From assembly GCA_942491465.1 (NCBI GenBank), contig CALOBA010000074.1, positions 8,978 to 72,977 of the forward strand: 64,000 nucleotides of DNA, written 5' to 3'. The notes under the pieces are model-generated. The model searched no databases. It had not been told where the DNA came from and worked only from the letters and a program-made list of their open reading frames with translations. A program made the position numbers and the translations under genes. Source of the stretch: CALOBA01 sp942491465 (GTDB lineage Bacteria; Pseudomonadota; Gammaproteobacteria; Chromatiales; Chromatiaceae). Numbering within the stretch: the stretch's first letter is position 1; each line of letters opens with the position of its first letter. Positions 36,547 through 46,324 of the stretch are shown piece by piece.

Positions 36547-38067
36547 TCAGGCCGCATCGTCGCGCCGGGTTGGGGTATCGTCGGGGAGGGACTCCCCACC
36601 CTGCCCTGCGGGCTCGGTCTCGATGATCGGCGGCGCCGCGTTGAGATCGGGCGCGGGCGGCTCGATGCCGTTGTCGATCAGCTCGGCGACCGGGCCGCGG
36701 GAGGCGCGCACGCGGGCGATGCGCTGCCCCTCCATGGCCAGCACCTTGATGGTGCAGTCCTCGACGGTGACGCTGTCGCCGACCTGCGGCAGTCGGTCCA
36801 GATGCCGGAAGGCGACCCCGGCGATGGTGGTCATGCGCGGGTCCCAGATGCCGAAGTTGGTCAGGTCGTTGAAGTCGGTCAGCTTCATCTCGCCGGGGAC
36901 CTCGTAGAGGTTCTCGTCGCGCTCGTGGTAGAGGGCCTGACCCATGGTCTCGCCGGAGAGGTGGCCGAAGATGAAGGTGAGGACATCGCGGATGGTGACG
37001 ATGCCCTCGACGCCGCCGAACTCGTCGAGGACCAGCGCCGCACGGGTGTTGTTGGCCTGGAAGAAGTCGAACATCTCGTCCACGCGCTTGGTGGGCGGGG
37101 CGACCACCAGCGGGCGCAGCAGATCATCCAGGCGCAGGTCCGTCAGATCGGCCTTGTCCAGCACCAGCGGCAGGACGTCTTCGAGGTGCAGCATGCCGAT
37201 CAGATGGTCGGTGCGGGTGCGGAACACCGGCACCCGCGAGTGGCGCAGGCCCTGGAAGCGCTCCAGGGCCTCGGGCAGCGGGCTGTCGCCGTCGATGAAG
37301 GCGACGCGGGTGCGCGGGGTCATGATCTCGACGATCTCGGTGGCGCCGGCGTCGAGCAAGTGATAGATCAGCGTGCGCTCGCTGGCGTGCAGCTCGCCCT
37401 CGTTGGCGATCTCATCGACAATGGTGCGGAACTCGTCGATCTGCAGGATGTTCTCCGGCGCCTTCTCGGGGCCGACGATCCAGGTGGTCACCCGGTCCGA
37501 GACCGTGCGCAGGACCAGCCGCAGCGGCGTGACCAGCCGCACCCAGATCGTCATCGGCCCGGCGACGATGCCGGCGCTGACGCCCACCGGGTTGGACATG
37601 GCGATGGTCTTCGGCGTCACCTCGCCGAACAGCAGCAACAGCGGCACCATAACGATGACGTTGATGACTGCGCCGCGCTCCTCGCCGTAGAGCGTCACCA
37701 GGATGCCGGTCATGTTCGCCACCGCGGCGATGTTGACGATCTGGTTGCCGCAGAGCACCGAGATGATCAGCCGCCGCGGCTGATCGAGCAGGGCCTGCAG
37801 CGCAGCGACGCGCGGGTGCTGGCGCCGGCGCAACTGCTGCAGATCGAGGCGCGAGAGCGAGAACAGCGCCGTCTCGGAGCCCGCAAAGAACGCCGAGCCC
37901 ACCAGCAGCACCACCTGCAGGGCGATGCGCGCCAGCATGTCCGGGTCGGCGAGGTGGGTCGGGTCGAAGGCGAAGTAGGCATGCAGGTCCGCCCACCACT
38001 GCGCCGGCATGACCAGCAGCCCGGCCAGAAGGCCAGTGGGGTCAGACCCGATGGATGTCTCGTTCAA
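36547..38067 (-). CDS. CNNM/CorC family protein, long paralogue
   Basis: 506 residues. The same domain plan as the neighbour at 34581-35843 but only moderately similar: CNNM membrane domain (GSAFFAGSETALFSLSRLDL, LLLLFGEVTPKTIAMSN), CBS pair (EIMTPRTRVAFIDGD, RVPVFRTRTDHLIGMLHLED, AALVLDEFGGVEGIVTIRD) and CorC_HlyC domain (FGIWDPRMTTIAGVAFRHL). A 30-residue acidic, proline-rich tail is extra. It probably acts in divalent cation efflux or uptake regulation. Divergently placed to ubiG with a 204-bp gap. Confidence 0.85.
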   Translation of the reverse strand: MNETSIGSDPTGLLAGLLVMPAQWWADLHAYFAFDPTHLADPDMLARIALQVVLLVGSAFFAGSETALFSLSRLDLQQLRRRQHPRVAALQALLDQPRRLIISVLCGNQIVNIAAVANMTGILVTLYGEERGAVINVIVMVPLLLLFGEVTPKTIAMSNPVGVSAGIVAGPMTIWVRLVTPLRLVLRTVSDRVTTWIVGPEKAPENILQIDEFRTIVDEIANEGELHASERTLIYHLLDAGATEIVEIMTPRTRVAFIDGDSPLPEALERFQGLRHSRVPVFRTRTDHLIGMLHLEDVLPLVLDKADLTDLRLDDLLRPLVVAPPTKRVDEMFDFFQANNTRAALVLDEFGGVEGIVTIRDVLTFIFGHLSGETMGQALYHERDENLYEVPGEMKLTDFNDLTNFGIWDPRMTTIAGVAFRHLDRLPQVGDSVTVEDCTIKVLAMEGQRIARVRASRGPVAELIDNGIEPPAPDLNAAPPIIETEPAGQGGESLPDDTPTRRDDAA

Positions 38068-38271
38068 TGGGTGCCCTGATACTGGCCGATTGGGGCCGAC
38101 AGACTACCCGACGGCTGCGGGTCGGGCAATTGCGGCGATCGGCCACGGGCTTCGAGCCGCTGGCGATTTCCGGATGTCGAACTAGACAAGACCTGTTCAA
38201 ACCCCATTGCAATGCCCGGACAAGGACACGATATCCCCGCTATCTCCAGGTTTGACACGGAAACAGATGCT

Positions 38272-39045
38272 ATGAGTACCGCACACCTCACCGCCCCAGA
38301 CATCGACCCCAACGAGGTCGCCTATTTCGAGCGCCTGGCCCACCGCTGGTGGGACGACCAAGGCCCGTTTTGGCCCCTGCACAAGCTCAACAGCTTCCGC
38401 GCCGACTTCATCCGCAACCACCTCTGCCGCATCTTCGCCCGCGACGCCGCCGCCGAGCGCCCGCTGGAGGGTCTGCGGCTGCTCGACATCGGCTGCGGCG
38501 GCGGCATCCTGGCCGAGTCCATGGCCCGCCTCGGCGCCGAGGTCACCGGCATCGAGATCACCGACAAGAACGTCCGCGTCGCCGAGATCCACGCCGCCTG
38601 GAGCGGCCTCGGCATCGACTACCGCCTGACCACCGTCGACCAGCTGGCCGAGTCCGGCGAGACCTTCGATGTGGTCCTGAACATGGAGGTGGTCGAGCAC
38701 GTCGAGAACCTACCCGGCTTTCTCGCCTCCTGCGGCCGGCTGATCCGTCCGAGCGGGGTCATGGTGGTCGCCAGCATCAACCGCACCTGGGCCGCCTGGG
38801 TGATGGCCATCATCGGTGCCGAGTACATCATGGGCTGGCTGCCGAAGGGCACCCACCACTACAGCAAGCTGGTCAAGCCCCGCGAGGTCACCGACGGCCT
38901 GGGCGACGACTATCGATTAGTCCACCGCACCGGCGTGCGCGTCAACCCCTTCAACCGCGCCTTCAGCTTCAGCCGCTGGATGGGCGTCAACTACATGCTC
39001 GTAATCGAGCGCAACCCGATCATGGGTAACGGAGCAGGCCGATGA
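38272..39045 (+). CDS. ubiG: Ubiquinone biosynthesis O-methyltransferase UbiG
   Basis: 257 residues. NPNEVAYFERLAHRWWD-like N-terminus (here DPNEVAYFERLAHRWWD), SAM motif I LLDIGCGGGILAESMARLG, VVLNMEVVEHVENLPGFL and the membrane-contact segment INRTWAAWVMAIIGAEYIMG, all diagnostic of UbiG. It catalyses both O-methylations in ubiquinone synthesis at the inner membrane. ATG at 38272. The stop codon overlaps the next start by four bases (ATGA), so the two genes are translationally coupled. Confidence 0.93.
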   Translation: MSTAHLTAPDIDPNEVAYFERLAHRWWDDQGPFWPLHKLNSFRADFIRNHLCRIFARDAAAERPLEGLRLLDIGCGGGILAESMARLGAEVTGIEITDKNVRVAEIHAAWSGLGIDYRLTTVDQLAESGETFDVVLNMEVVEHVENLPGFLASCGRLIRPSGVMVVASINRTWAAWVMAIIGAEYIMGWLPKGTHHYSKLVKPREVTDGLGDDYRLVHRTGVRVNPFNRAFSFSRWMGVNYMLVIERNPIMGNGAGR

Positions 39046-39656
39046 AGATTGCCCTATTCGGCGCCACCGGCGGGACCGGTCATGCACTGCTGGAACAGGC
39101 CCTGGCGAACGGTGATGAGGTCTGCGCCCTGGTCCGCGATCCGTCCAAGCTCGCTGTCGCCGACCCCAAGCTGACCGTCATCCCGGGGGACGTCCTCGAC
39201 CCCAAGGCCGTCGCCGACTGCCTGGCCGGCACCGATGCGGCGGCCTGCATCCTTGGCACTCCGCCGGGTCAGGAGCCGGTCGAGTCCCGCGGCACCGCCG
39301 TCATCGTCGAGCAGATGCGAGCCGCCGGCCCGCGCCGGCTGGTGGTGGTCACCTCCATGGGCGTCGGCGACAGCATCGATCAGGTGGCGCTCGCCTTCCG
39401 GCTGATCATGCAGATGACGCTCAAGCGCATCATGGAGGACAAGGCGCGCCAAGAGCAGCTGGTCATGGCCAGCGACCTGGACTGGACCATCGTGCGCCCC
39501 GGTGGCCTGACCGACGGTCCGCGCACCGACAGCTACCAGGCCGGCACCGAAAAGACCATCCGCGCCGGTCGCGTCGCCCGCGCCGACGTGGCCGACTTTG
39601 TGCTCGGCCTGCTCGGCGATGACCGCTACCTGCGCCAGACCCCGGCGATCTCGTGA
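39042..39656 (+). CDS. NAD(P)-binding atypical SDR / NAD(P)H-binding protein
   Basis: 204 residues. Rossmann motif IALFGATGGTGHALLEQAL, VVVTSMGVGDSIDQV with the active-site region and DLDWTIVRPGGLTDGP, as in biliverdin reductase B-like/NmrA-type SDRs. The reaction is unknown. Coupling to ubiG suggests co-expression but not a defined step of quinone synthesis. Confidence 0.8.
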   Translation: MKIALFGATGGTGHALLEQALANGDEVCALVRDPSKLAVADPKLTVIPGDVLDPKAVADCLAGTDAAACILGTPPGQEPVESRGTAVIVEQMRAAGPRRLVVVTSMGVGDSIDQVALAFRLIMQMTLKRIMEDKARQEQLVMASDLDWTIVRPGGLTDGPRTDSYQAGTEKTIRAGRVARADVADFVLGLLGDDRYLRQTPAIS

Positions 39657-39867
39657 TGCTCCGCCGCCGCTAGCGCAGCATCCGTTTTTCGTCATGCGCC
39701 GGCTGCGGCCGGCGCCGCCGACCCGTCCCGGGTCTGGCAGCCGCAACGGCGCCGCCGCATTGAAGCCGGTCGAGGAAGCGTCGGCACGGAGCGACAGCCG
39801 ACAGGTCGAGCACGCCCGCCCGCCGCTCTGGTACTATCGCCGCCTTCTCTGTCGGAGCGAGCAGCTG

Positions 39868-41400
39868 ATGCACGACGATACCCCCTCTGCCCCATCCCCA
39901 ACGGCGCCAAACGGCCACGGCGAGGTCTTCGCCGCTGTCGATCTGGGGTCCAATTCTTTTCATATGATCATCGCGCGCCGCGTGGACGGCGGCCTGCAAG
40001 TCATCGACCGGCACAAGGAGATGGTGCGCCTCGGTGAAGGGCTGACGCAGGACAAGCGGCTCGATCCGGCGGTGGCCGATCGGGCGCTGGCCTGCCTGGA
40101 GCGGATGGGCCAGCGGCTGCGCGAGGTGCCGCCGGCCAATCTGCGCATCGTCGGCACCAATACGCTGCGCCAACTGCACCCGGAGGACGGCTTCGTCGGG
40201 CGCGCCGAGCAGGCCATCGGACACGCCATCGAGGTGGTGGCCGGCCGCGAGGAGGCGCGACTGATCTATCTCGGCGTGGCCCACGGGCTCGCCGCCGGCG
40301 ACGAGCGCCGGCTGGTGGTGGATATCGGCGGCGGCAGCACGGAGCTGATCGTCGGCGAGGGCTTCTCGACGCTGTGGCGCGAGAGCCTGCACATGGGCTG
40401 CGTGAGCATGACCAAGCGCTGTTTCGCCAACGGGCGGATCACCGCCAAGGCGATGGAGCGCGCCGAACTCATCGGCGCCCTGGAGATCCGCCCGGTGCGC
40501 GAGCAGTTCCGCCAGTCCGGCTGGCTCACCGCCACCGGCAGCTCCGGGACCATCAAGGCGATCCGCGCCGTGGTGACCGCCGAGGGCTGGAGCGAGGACG
40601 GGATCAGCGCCCCGTCCCTGACCCGGCTGCGCGAGGCGCTGCTGGACTTCGGCAGCATCGACAAGATCGACCTAAAGGGCTTGAGCGAGGAGCGCCGGCC
40701 GGTATTTGTCGGCGGTGTGGCGGTGTTGCGCTCGGTGTTTCAGAACCTGAACATCGCCCATATGCGCGTCTCCGACCAGGCCCTGCGCGAGGGCGTGCTC
40801 TACGAGCTGATCGGCCTCCCCCAGCACGAGGACGTCCGCGAGCAGACCCTGGCCACGCTGTGCCGGCGCTACGACGTCGACCTCGCCCACGCCCAGCGGG
40901 TCGAGCGCACCTCGCTGATGCTGCTGGAGCAGCTGCGCGCGCCCTGGGCACTGGAGGACGCCCGCTACGCCGATATGCTGCGCTGGGCGGTGCGGGTGCA
41001 TGAGATCGGTCTGGTGGTCGCCCACAGCCAGTACCAGAAGCACGGTGCCTATCTGCTCTGCAACGCAGACCTCTCGGGCTTCAGCCGCCAGGAGCAGGAC
41101 GTGCTCGCCGCGCTGGTGCTCGGCCACCGGCGCAAGCTCCCCACCGGCGCATTCGACAGCCTGTCGGTCGGGGTGCGCGACTGCACGCGCCGTCTTTGTG
41201 TCATCCTGCGCCTGGCGGTCCTGCTGCATCGCGGCCGCTCCCCGCACAACAAGCCCGACCCAATCCTGGAGGCCGACGGCGACCGCCTCAGCCTGCGCTT
41301 CCCCAACGACTGGTTGGGCGAGCATCCGCTGGCGCGTCTGGAGCTGGAGGAAGAAGCGGCACGGTTGGCCGCCGCCGGGTTCGAGCTGGCGTTTGGGTGA
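39868..41400 (+). CDS. ppx: Exopolyphosphatase (Ppx/GppA)
   Basis: 510 residues from ATG 39868. The ASKHA fold motifs are clear: AAVDLGSNSFHMIIAR, VVDIGGGSTELIVGEG and the TATGSSGTIKAIRAV loop. The C-terminal HD-like domain contains VHEIGLVVAHSQYQKHGAYL, typical of long Ppx. It degrades polyphosphate processively to orthophosphate. The first 20 residues are an unstructured Pro/Ser-rich extension. Confidence 0.9.
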   Translation: MHDDTPSAPSPTAPNGHGEVFAAVDLGSNSFHMIIARRVDGGLQVIDRHKEMVRLGEGLTQDKRLDPAVADRALACLERMGQRLREVPPANLRIVGTNTLRQLHPEDGFVGRAEQAIGHAIEVVAGREEARLIYLGVAHGLAAGDERRLVVDIGGGSTELIVGEGFSTLWRESLHMGCVSMTKRCFANGRITAKAMERAELIGALEIRPVREQFRQSGWLTATGSSGTIKAIRAVVTAEGWSEDGISAPSLTRLREALLDFGSIDKIDLKGLSEERRPVFVGGVAVLRSVFQNLNIAHMRVSDQALREGVLYELIGLPQHEDVREQTLATLCRRYDVDLAHAQRVERTSLMLLEQLRAPWALEDARYADMLRWAVRVHEIGLVVAHSQYQKHGAYLLCNADLSGFSRQEQDVLAALVLGHRRKLPTGAFDSLSVGVRDCTRRLCVILRLAVLLHRGRSPHNKPDPILEADGDRLSLRFPNDWLGEHPLARLELEEEAARLAAAGFELAFG

Positions 41401-41403
41401 GCG

Positions 41404-42030
41404 CTACCCCCCCTGCCCCCGCCGCGGATCCACCAACATCATCATCCGCATCAGATCCGACAGCGAGCGCGCCTCGAGCTTCTCCATGACCTTGGCCCGG
41501 TGGGCCTCGACGGTGGATTGGCTGATGCCCAGGTCGTAGGCGATGACCTTGTTGCGCTTGCCGCAGACGATCTGATCGAGGATCTCGCGCTCGCGCTTGG
41601 TGAGCCGGTCGAGGCGCTGCTTGATGTCGGCCAGCTCCAGGGCCTCGCCACGGCCCTCGGCATCGATGGCGATGGCGCGCTGGACGGTGTCGATGAGGGC
41701 CTGATCGTGAAACGGCTTTTCGATGAAGTCGACGGCGCCGGCCTTGACCGCGCGCACGGCCATGGGCACGTCGCCATGGCCGGTGATCATGATGATCGGC
41801 GGGTGATAGGGTTTGCGGGCCAGCTCATCCTGCAGCTCCAGACCGTCCATGTCGGGCATGCGCACGTCCAACACCAGGCAGCCGGGGACCCTGGGGTCGA
41901 AGCTGTTGAGGTAGGACCAGGCATCCGCGAAGACCCGGCTCTGCAGGCCGACGGAGAGCATCAGCAGCGCGATGGCGTCGCAGACCTCTTGGTCGTCGTC
42001 GACGATGAATACGGTGGGCTCGGCGCTCAT
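41404..42030 (-). CDS. FixJ-type response regulator (receiver + LuxR HTH)
   Basis: 208 residues. Receiver: acidic pocket VFIVDDDQEV, phospho-acceptor Asp in VLDVRMPDMDGLE, MITGHGDVPMAV, and Lys in FIEKPFH. Output: LuxR-type HTH (LTKREREILDQIVCGKRNKVIAYD LGISQSTVEAHRAKVMEKL, split here). The FixJ/TtrR class matches the partner sensor encoded 16 bp upstream on the same strand. Near soxB, it may regulate sulfur oxidation; this is inference. Confidence 0.9.
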   Translation of the reverse strand: MSAEPTVFIVDDDQEVCDAIALLMLSVGLQSRVFADAWSYLNSFDPRVPGCLVLDVRMPDMDGLELQDELARKPYHPPIIMITGHGDVPMAVRAVKAGAVDFIEKPFHDQALIDTVQRAIAIDAEGRGEALELADIKQRLDRLTKREREILDQIVCGKRNKVIAYDLGISQSTVEAHRAKVMEKLEARSLSDLMRMMMLVDPRRGQGG

Positions 42031-42045
42031 TGGGGGGGTCTCCCG

Positions 42046-44253
42046 CTAGGGTAGCCGGGGGAGCGGCGGGTCGGCTGCGCCATCGGGCTCCACCGCATCC
42101 AGGCTGAAGTAGAAGGTGGCGCCAACCCCCGGGGTCGAATCGACCCGCAGATTGCCGCCGTGGGACTGCACGATCCCGGTACTGATGGACAGGCCGACGC
42201 CGAGTCCGTTCACCTTGGTGGTCACGAAGGGCTCGAACAACCGCTCCGAGGTACTGGGGTCCAGGCCGGGGCCGGTGTCGACGACACGGATCTCGACCCG
42301 CTGTTCGCGCTGGCGCGCCAGCAGCAACAGGCGCCGGTCGCGCGGCTGATTCTCCATCGCTTCGATGGCGTTGCGCACCAGATTCATCAAGACCTGCTCG
42401 ATCAGGATGCGCTGGGCAACCACCATGCCGACATCGGGCGCCACGTCGCGCTGGGCATGGATGCCGGCCCGGCGCGCCTCCTTGTCCATCAGCGTCAGCA
42501 CGGTGTCGAACATGTCCCACACCAAGGTCGGCTCCATCTGCGGCGGCTCCTTGTGGGCGAAGCGGCGGATCTGGCGGACGATCTCGCCGGCGCGATCGGC
42601 CTGGCTGCCGATGCGCTCGATGACTTGACGGCAAAGGTCGATGGTACCGCGCCCGCCGTCGAGGATGCGCACGCAGGCGCGGGCGTTGGTGCCGATGGCA
42701 GTCAGCGGCTGGTTCAGCTCGTGGGCGATGCCCGAGGCCATCTCGCCGAGGGTGCTGAGCCGGTCCATATGCGCCTGCTCCAGCTCGCTGCGGTGGATGC
42801 GCTCCGCCGCCGCGCGCCGTTGGGTGATGTCGCGGAAGACCACCACGGTCCCTAGGACCTGGCCGTGGTCATCGCGCAGCGGGGTGGCGCTGTATTCGAC
42901 CTGTAAGCAGCTGCCGTCGCGGCACCAGAACACCTCGTCCTCGACCCGGCGCGGGGTATCGTTGTCGAAGGGGGCGCAGATCGGGCATTCATCACGCGGG
43001 TGCGGCTCGCCGTCGGCATGGGTGTGGTGCAGGACCTCGTGCTGGTGCTCGCCGAGCAGATCCTTCGCGGTCCAGCCGGTAAGCCGCTCCAGCGCCCGAT
43101 TGACAAAGGTGGTCCGGCCTTCCAGGTCGATGCCGTAGATGCCCTCGGCCACCGAGTCCAGGATCAACGCCTGGCGCAGCTCCAACTGGGACTTGGCGCG
43201 GTTCAGGCGCCGGTTGAGCTGATTGACGCGCCCGGTCAGCAGGGCCATCACCAGCAGCGCCAGCGCGCCGAGCAGCACCGGCAGCCAGTAGCGGATCAGG
43301 GCATCGCGCAGCGTGAAGGTCGCCGGCGTGTCGTAGGGCCGGCGACGCAGGGCGCGCAGCAGGTCATGGACGGTTTGATAATCCAGCGGCACCGTCCAGC
43401 CCGCGTAGCCGCCGGCCTTCGCTTCCGGGCCGTCCGGGGGCATCTCCAGCAGCGCGACGGCCACGGCATCGGCCAGCGTCGACGAGGTCCCGGCAACGAC
43501 AGCGAACGGCCACTCCGGGTACAGGGGCGTGCTGCGCAGCAGCCCGAAGCTCGGATCGGACTTGAGGCTGAGGACGCGAAAATCGCTCAGCTCGATGGCC
43601 CCGGCGGCCGCCAGGCGCTCCAGGATGCCGGTGCGCACGATGCCGGCATCGGTCCTACCGTCGCGCACCGCCTCCACCACCGCGTCGTGGGTGCCGGCAA
43701 AGGTCAGCGACTTGGTGTTGCGGAACGGGTCGATGCCGACCTCTTCCAGCTCGTCCCAGGCCATCTCGAAGCCGCCGAGGGAGCGCGGGTCCACCGCCGT
43801 CAGGTGCTTCTGGCGCAGGTCGGCCAGCGCGGTGACGGCAGCGTGATCGGCGCGGGTGAAGATGACGCTGCCGAACTGATTGCGCTCCGGACCGCCGGTG
43901 GCGTTGCGCAAGGTCGCGATGCGCGCCGCCAACAGCTCCACCTCCAGCTCGACATAGATGCGCGGATTGACCAGGACGAAGTCGACGCCGCCGCCGGACA
44001 CCATCTGCTCTACGGCATCGAATGGCAGCGGCAGGATCTCGAAGCGATAGCCGGGTAGCACCCGGTTCAGATAGTCCGCGGTGGGATCCCACATGCGGCG
44101 CGCGATCTCATCGCCACGGTGGCTGAGCACGCCGATGGTCACGGTCTCCGACTCCTGCGCCCGGGTCGGCCAGGGCAGCAGCGCGATGAACAGCGCGACG
44201 AACAGCAGAAGGTGCGGCATGGATCGGCTCTCGGCGCGCAGGGGCGGTTTCAT
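42046..44253 (-). CDS. Hybrid substrate-binding sensor histidine kinase (PhnD-like, PAS, HisKA; TtrS-like)
   Basis: About 735 residues from ATG 44253; a later ATG at 44220 is possible, and neither has a clear ribosome site. Signal peptide ends at TRAQ. Residues about 35-300 form a PhnD/transferrin-type periplasmic binding domain (VTIGVLSHRGDEIA, VDFVLVNPRIYVELE, SLGGFEMAWDEL). A membrane helix at about 305-330 precedes a PAS domain with a CPIC cysteine pair, then HisKA (MASGIAHELNQPLTAIGTNA) and HATPase (LMNLVRNAIEAME, VVDTGPGLDP). TtrS, the tetrathionate sensor, has the same plan. With soxB divergent next door, a thiosulfate or tetrathionate sensor is likely but unproven. Confidence 0.88.
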   Translation of the reverse strand: MKPPLRAESRSMPHLLLFVALFIALLPWPTRAQESETVTIGVLSHRGDEIARRMWDPTADYLNRVLPGYRFEILPLPFDAVEQMVSGGGVDFVLVNPRIYVELEVELLAARIATLRNATGGPERNQFGSVIFTRADHAAVTALADLRQKHLTAVDPRSLGGFEMAWDELEEVGIDPFRNTKSLTFAGTHDAVVEAVRDGRTDAGIVRTGILERLAAAGAIELSDFRVLSLKSDPSFGLLRSTPLYPEWPFAVVAGTSSTLADAVAVALLEMPPDGPEAKAGGYAGWTVPLDYQTVHDLLRALRRRPYDTPATFTLRDALIRYWLPVLLGALALLVMALLTGRVNQLNRRLNRAKSQLELRQALILDSVAEGIYGIDLEGRTTFVNRALERLTGWTAKDLLGEHQHEVLHHTHADGEPHPRDECPICAPFDNDTPRRVEDEVFWCRDGSCLQVEYSATPLRDDHGQVLGTVVVFRDITQRRAAAERIHRSELEQAHMDRLSTLGEMASGIAHELNQPLTAIGTNARACVRILDGGRGTIDLCRQVIERIGSQADRAGEIVRQIRRFAHKEPPQMEPTLVWDMFDTVLTLMDKEARRAGIHAQRDVAPDVGMVVAQRILIEQVLMNLVRNAIEAMENQPRDRRLLLLARQREQRVEIRVVDTGPGLDPSTSERLFEPFVTTKVNGLGVGLSISTGIVQSHGGNLRVDSTPGVGATFYFSLDAVEPDGAADPPLPRLP

Positions 44254-44264
44254 AGCATAAAACA

Positions 44265-44278
44265 ATGATCTGAATCAA
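44265..44278. promoter_or_regulatory. FNR/CRP-like dyad in the sensor kinase-soxB divergent region
   Basis: The sequence ATGATctgaATCAA matches the FNR consensus TTGAT-N4-ATCAA at nine of ten positions. It lies 200 bp upstream of soxB and just upstream of the sensor kinase start, so it could serve either gene. A single match of this length can arise by chance. Confidence 0.4.
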
Positions 44279-44477
44279 TGATGGTCATCGTGTCATCAAC
44301 GCAGGCATAATCGCTCGCTTTGACCACCGTCAACCAACCGACCCACTCACCATCGATCGTGGAAACGCCCGCAGTGTAGCGGACACCGGACCGATCGCGC
44401 AGCGTTTCATCCGGGTCTGCGCCACGGCGACGCCAACCACGACGTGCATCATAAGGGCCAGAGGAGAACCGACTCAA

Positions 44478-46265
44478 ATGACCATTTCCCGCCGTGAATT
44501 CGTCCGTCTCATGGGTCTCGCCGGCGCCGCCGGCATGCTGCCGCGCTCGGTGTTCGCCGAGGCCAAGCAGCCGAGCGACCTCTACGAGGTGCCCAAGTTC
44601 GGCAACGTCACGCTGCTGCACATCACCGACACCCACGCCCAGCTCAACCCGATCTACTTCCGCGAGCCCAACGTCAACATCGGCATGGGCCCCGCCTACG
44701 GCAAGGCGCCCCATCTGGTCGGCAACGCCCTGCTCAAGCACTTCGGTATCGAGCCCGGCGGCATCGAGGCCCACGCCTTCAGCTACCTGAACTACCCGGA
44801 GGCGGCGGAGAAGTTCGGCACCGTCGGCGGCTTCGCCCACCTCAAGACCCTGGTGGATCGCATCCGCGCCGAACGCGGCGACGGCAACTCCCTGCTGCTC
44901 GACGGCGGCGACACCTGGCAGGGTTCCGGCACCGCCTACTGGACCCGCGGCATGGACATGGTGGGCGCCTGCAACCGCCTCGGCGTGGACGTCATGACCG
45001 GACACTGGGAGTTCACCTACAAGGACGAGGAGGTCATCAAGAACATCGAGGCCTTCAACGGCGAATTCGTCGCCCAGAACGTGGCCGTGCGCGAGGAGGC
45101 CCTGTTCGACTACCGCTTCCCCGACTTCGGCGGCTTCGACGAAGACGCCGGGCTCGCCTTCAAGCCCTACACCATCAAGGAGGTCGGCGGCGTGCGCGTG
45201 GCCATCATCGGCCAGGCCTTCCCCTACACCCCCATCGCCAACCCCCAGCGCTTCATCCCCGACTGGACCTTCGGTATCCAGGACAACCGCATGCAGGAGA
45301 TGGTCGACCAGGTGCGCGACGAGGAATCCCCCGATCTGGTGGTCGTCATCTCCCACAACGGCATGGACGTGGACCTGAAGATGGCCTCGCGCGTCACCGG
45401 CATCGACGCCATCTTCGGCGGCCACACCCACGACGGCATGCCCGCCCCCACGGTGGTCGACAACCCCGGCGGCAAGACCCTGGTCACCAACGCCGGCTCG
45501 AACGGCAAGTTCCTCGGCGTCATGGACTTCGACGTCAAGGACGGCAAGCTGCGCGACTTCCGCTACCGGCTGCTGCCCATCTTCTCCAACCTGTTGCCGG
45601 CCGACCCGGAGATGGCCAAGTACATCGCCGAGACCCGCGCCCCCTACGCAGACAAGCTCACCGAGCAGCTCGCCACCAGCGAGGACCTGCTCTTCCGGCG
45701 CGGCAACTTCAACGGCACCTTCGACCAGGTCATCTGCGATGCGCTGCGCAAGGTCAACGACGCCCAGGTCAGCCTGTCGCCGGGCTTCCGCTGGGGCACC
45801 AGCGTGCTGCCGGGGCAGACCATCACCATGGACAACGTCATGGACCAGACCTGCATCACCTACCCCGAGACCTACCGCCGCGAGATGACCGGGGCCGAGA
45901 TCAAGGCCATCCTCGAAGACGTCTGCGACAACCTGTTCAACCCCGACCCCTACGTGCAGCAGGGCGGCGACATGGTCCGCGTCGGCGGCTTGGATTATGT
46001 CTGCGACCCCGCCGCCGGCATGAACAAGCGCATCACCGACATGCAGCTCGACGACGGCACCAAGATCGAGGCCGACAAGAAATACGTCGTCGCCGGCTGG
46101 GCCACCGTCGGCAGCCAGGCCCCCGGCGAGCCCATCTGGGAGACCGTCGCCACCTACCTGCGCGATGTGAAGACCGTCAAGCTGGACAAGCTCAACACCC
46201 CCAAGCTCAAGGGCGTCGACGGCAACCCCGGCCTCGCCGACTACCCCGGCGAGGTGCTCAGCTAG
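44478..46265 (+). CDS. soxB: Thiosulfohydrolase SoxB
   Basis: 595 residues. A Tat signal (SRREFVRLMGLAGAAGMLP) directs it to the periplasm with cofactor. Metallophosphoesterase motifs for the di-manganese site: LLHITDTHAQLNP, LLDGGDTWQGSGTAYW, VMTGHWEFTY (the SoxB-specific signature), SHNGMDVD and FGGHTHDGM. It removes the terminal sulfonate as sulfate from the SoxYZ-bound intermediate. Purple sulfur bacteria often keep soxB apart from soxXA and soxYZ, as here. Two strong hairpins follow the stop. The divergent two-component system may control it. Confidence 0.96.
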   Translation: MTISRREFVRLMGLAGAAGMLPRSVFAEAKQPSDLYEVPKFGNVTLLHITDTHAQLNPIYFREPNVNIGMGPAYGKAPHLVGNALLKHFGIEPGGIEAHAFSYLNYPEAAEKFGTVGGFAHLKTLVDRIRAERGDGNSLLLDGGDTWQGSGTAYWTRGMDMVGACNRLGVDVMTGHWEFTYKDEEVIKNIEAFNGEFVAQNVAVREEALFDYRFPDFGGFDEDAGLAFKPYTIKEVGGVRVAIIGQAFPYTPIANPQRFIPDWTFGIQDNRMQEMVDQVRDEESPDLVVVISHNGMDVDLKMASRVTGIDAIFGGHTHDGMPAPTVVDNPGGKTLVTNAGSNGKFLGVMDFDVKDGKLRDFRYRLLPIFSNLLPADPEMAKYIAETRAPYADKLTEQLATSEDLLFRRGNFNGTFDQVICDALRKVNDAQVSLSPGFRWGTSVLPGQTITMDNVMDQTCITYPETYRREMTGAEIKAILEDVCDNLFNPDPYVQQGGDMVRVGGLDYVCDPAAGMNKRITDMQLDDGTKIEADKKYVVAGWATVGSQAPGEPIWETVATYLRDVKTVKLDKLNTPKLKGVDGNPGLADYPGEVLS

Positions 46266-46273
46266 CGCAACGT

Positions 46274-46324
46274 CGCGGGAGCCTGCGCCTCCCGCGGCGG
46301 CCGGCTGGGAGCCGGCGCTCCCAG
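46274..46324 (+). terminator. Two consecutive hairpins after soxB
   Basis: CGCGGGAG-cctgcgc-CTCCCGCG (46274-46296) and CTGGGAGC-cggc-GCTCCCAG (46305-46324) are both perfect 8-bp stems. No T run follows, so they may be structured mRNA ends or REP-like elements rather than classic terminators. Confidence 0.5.
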
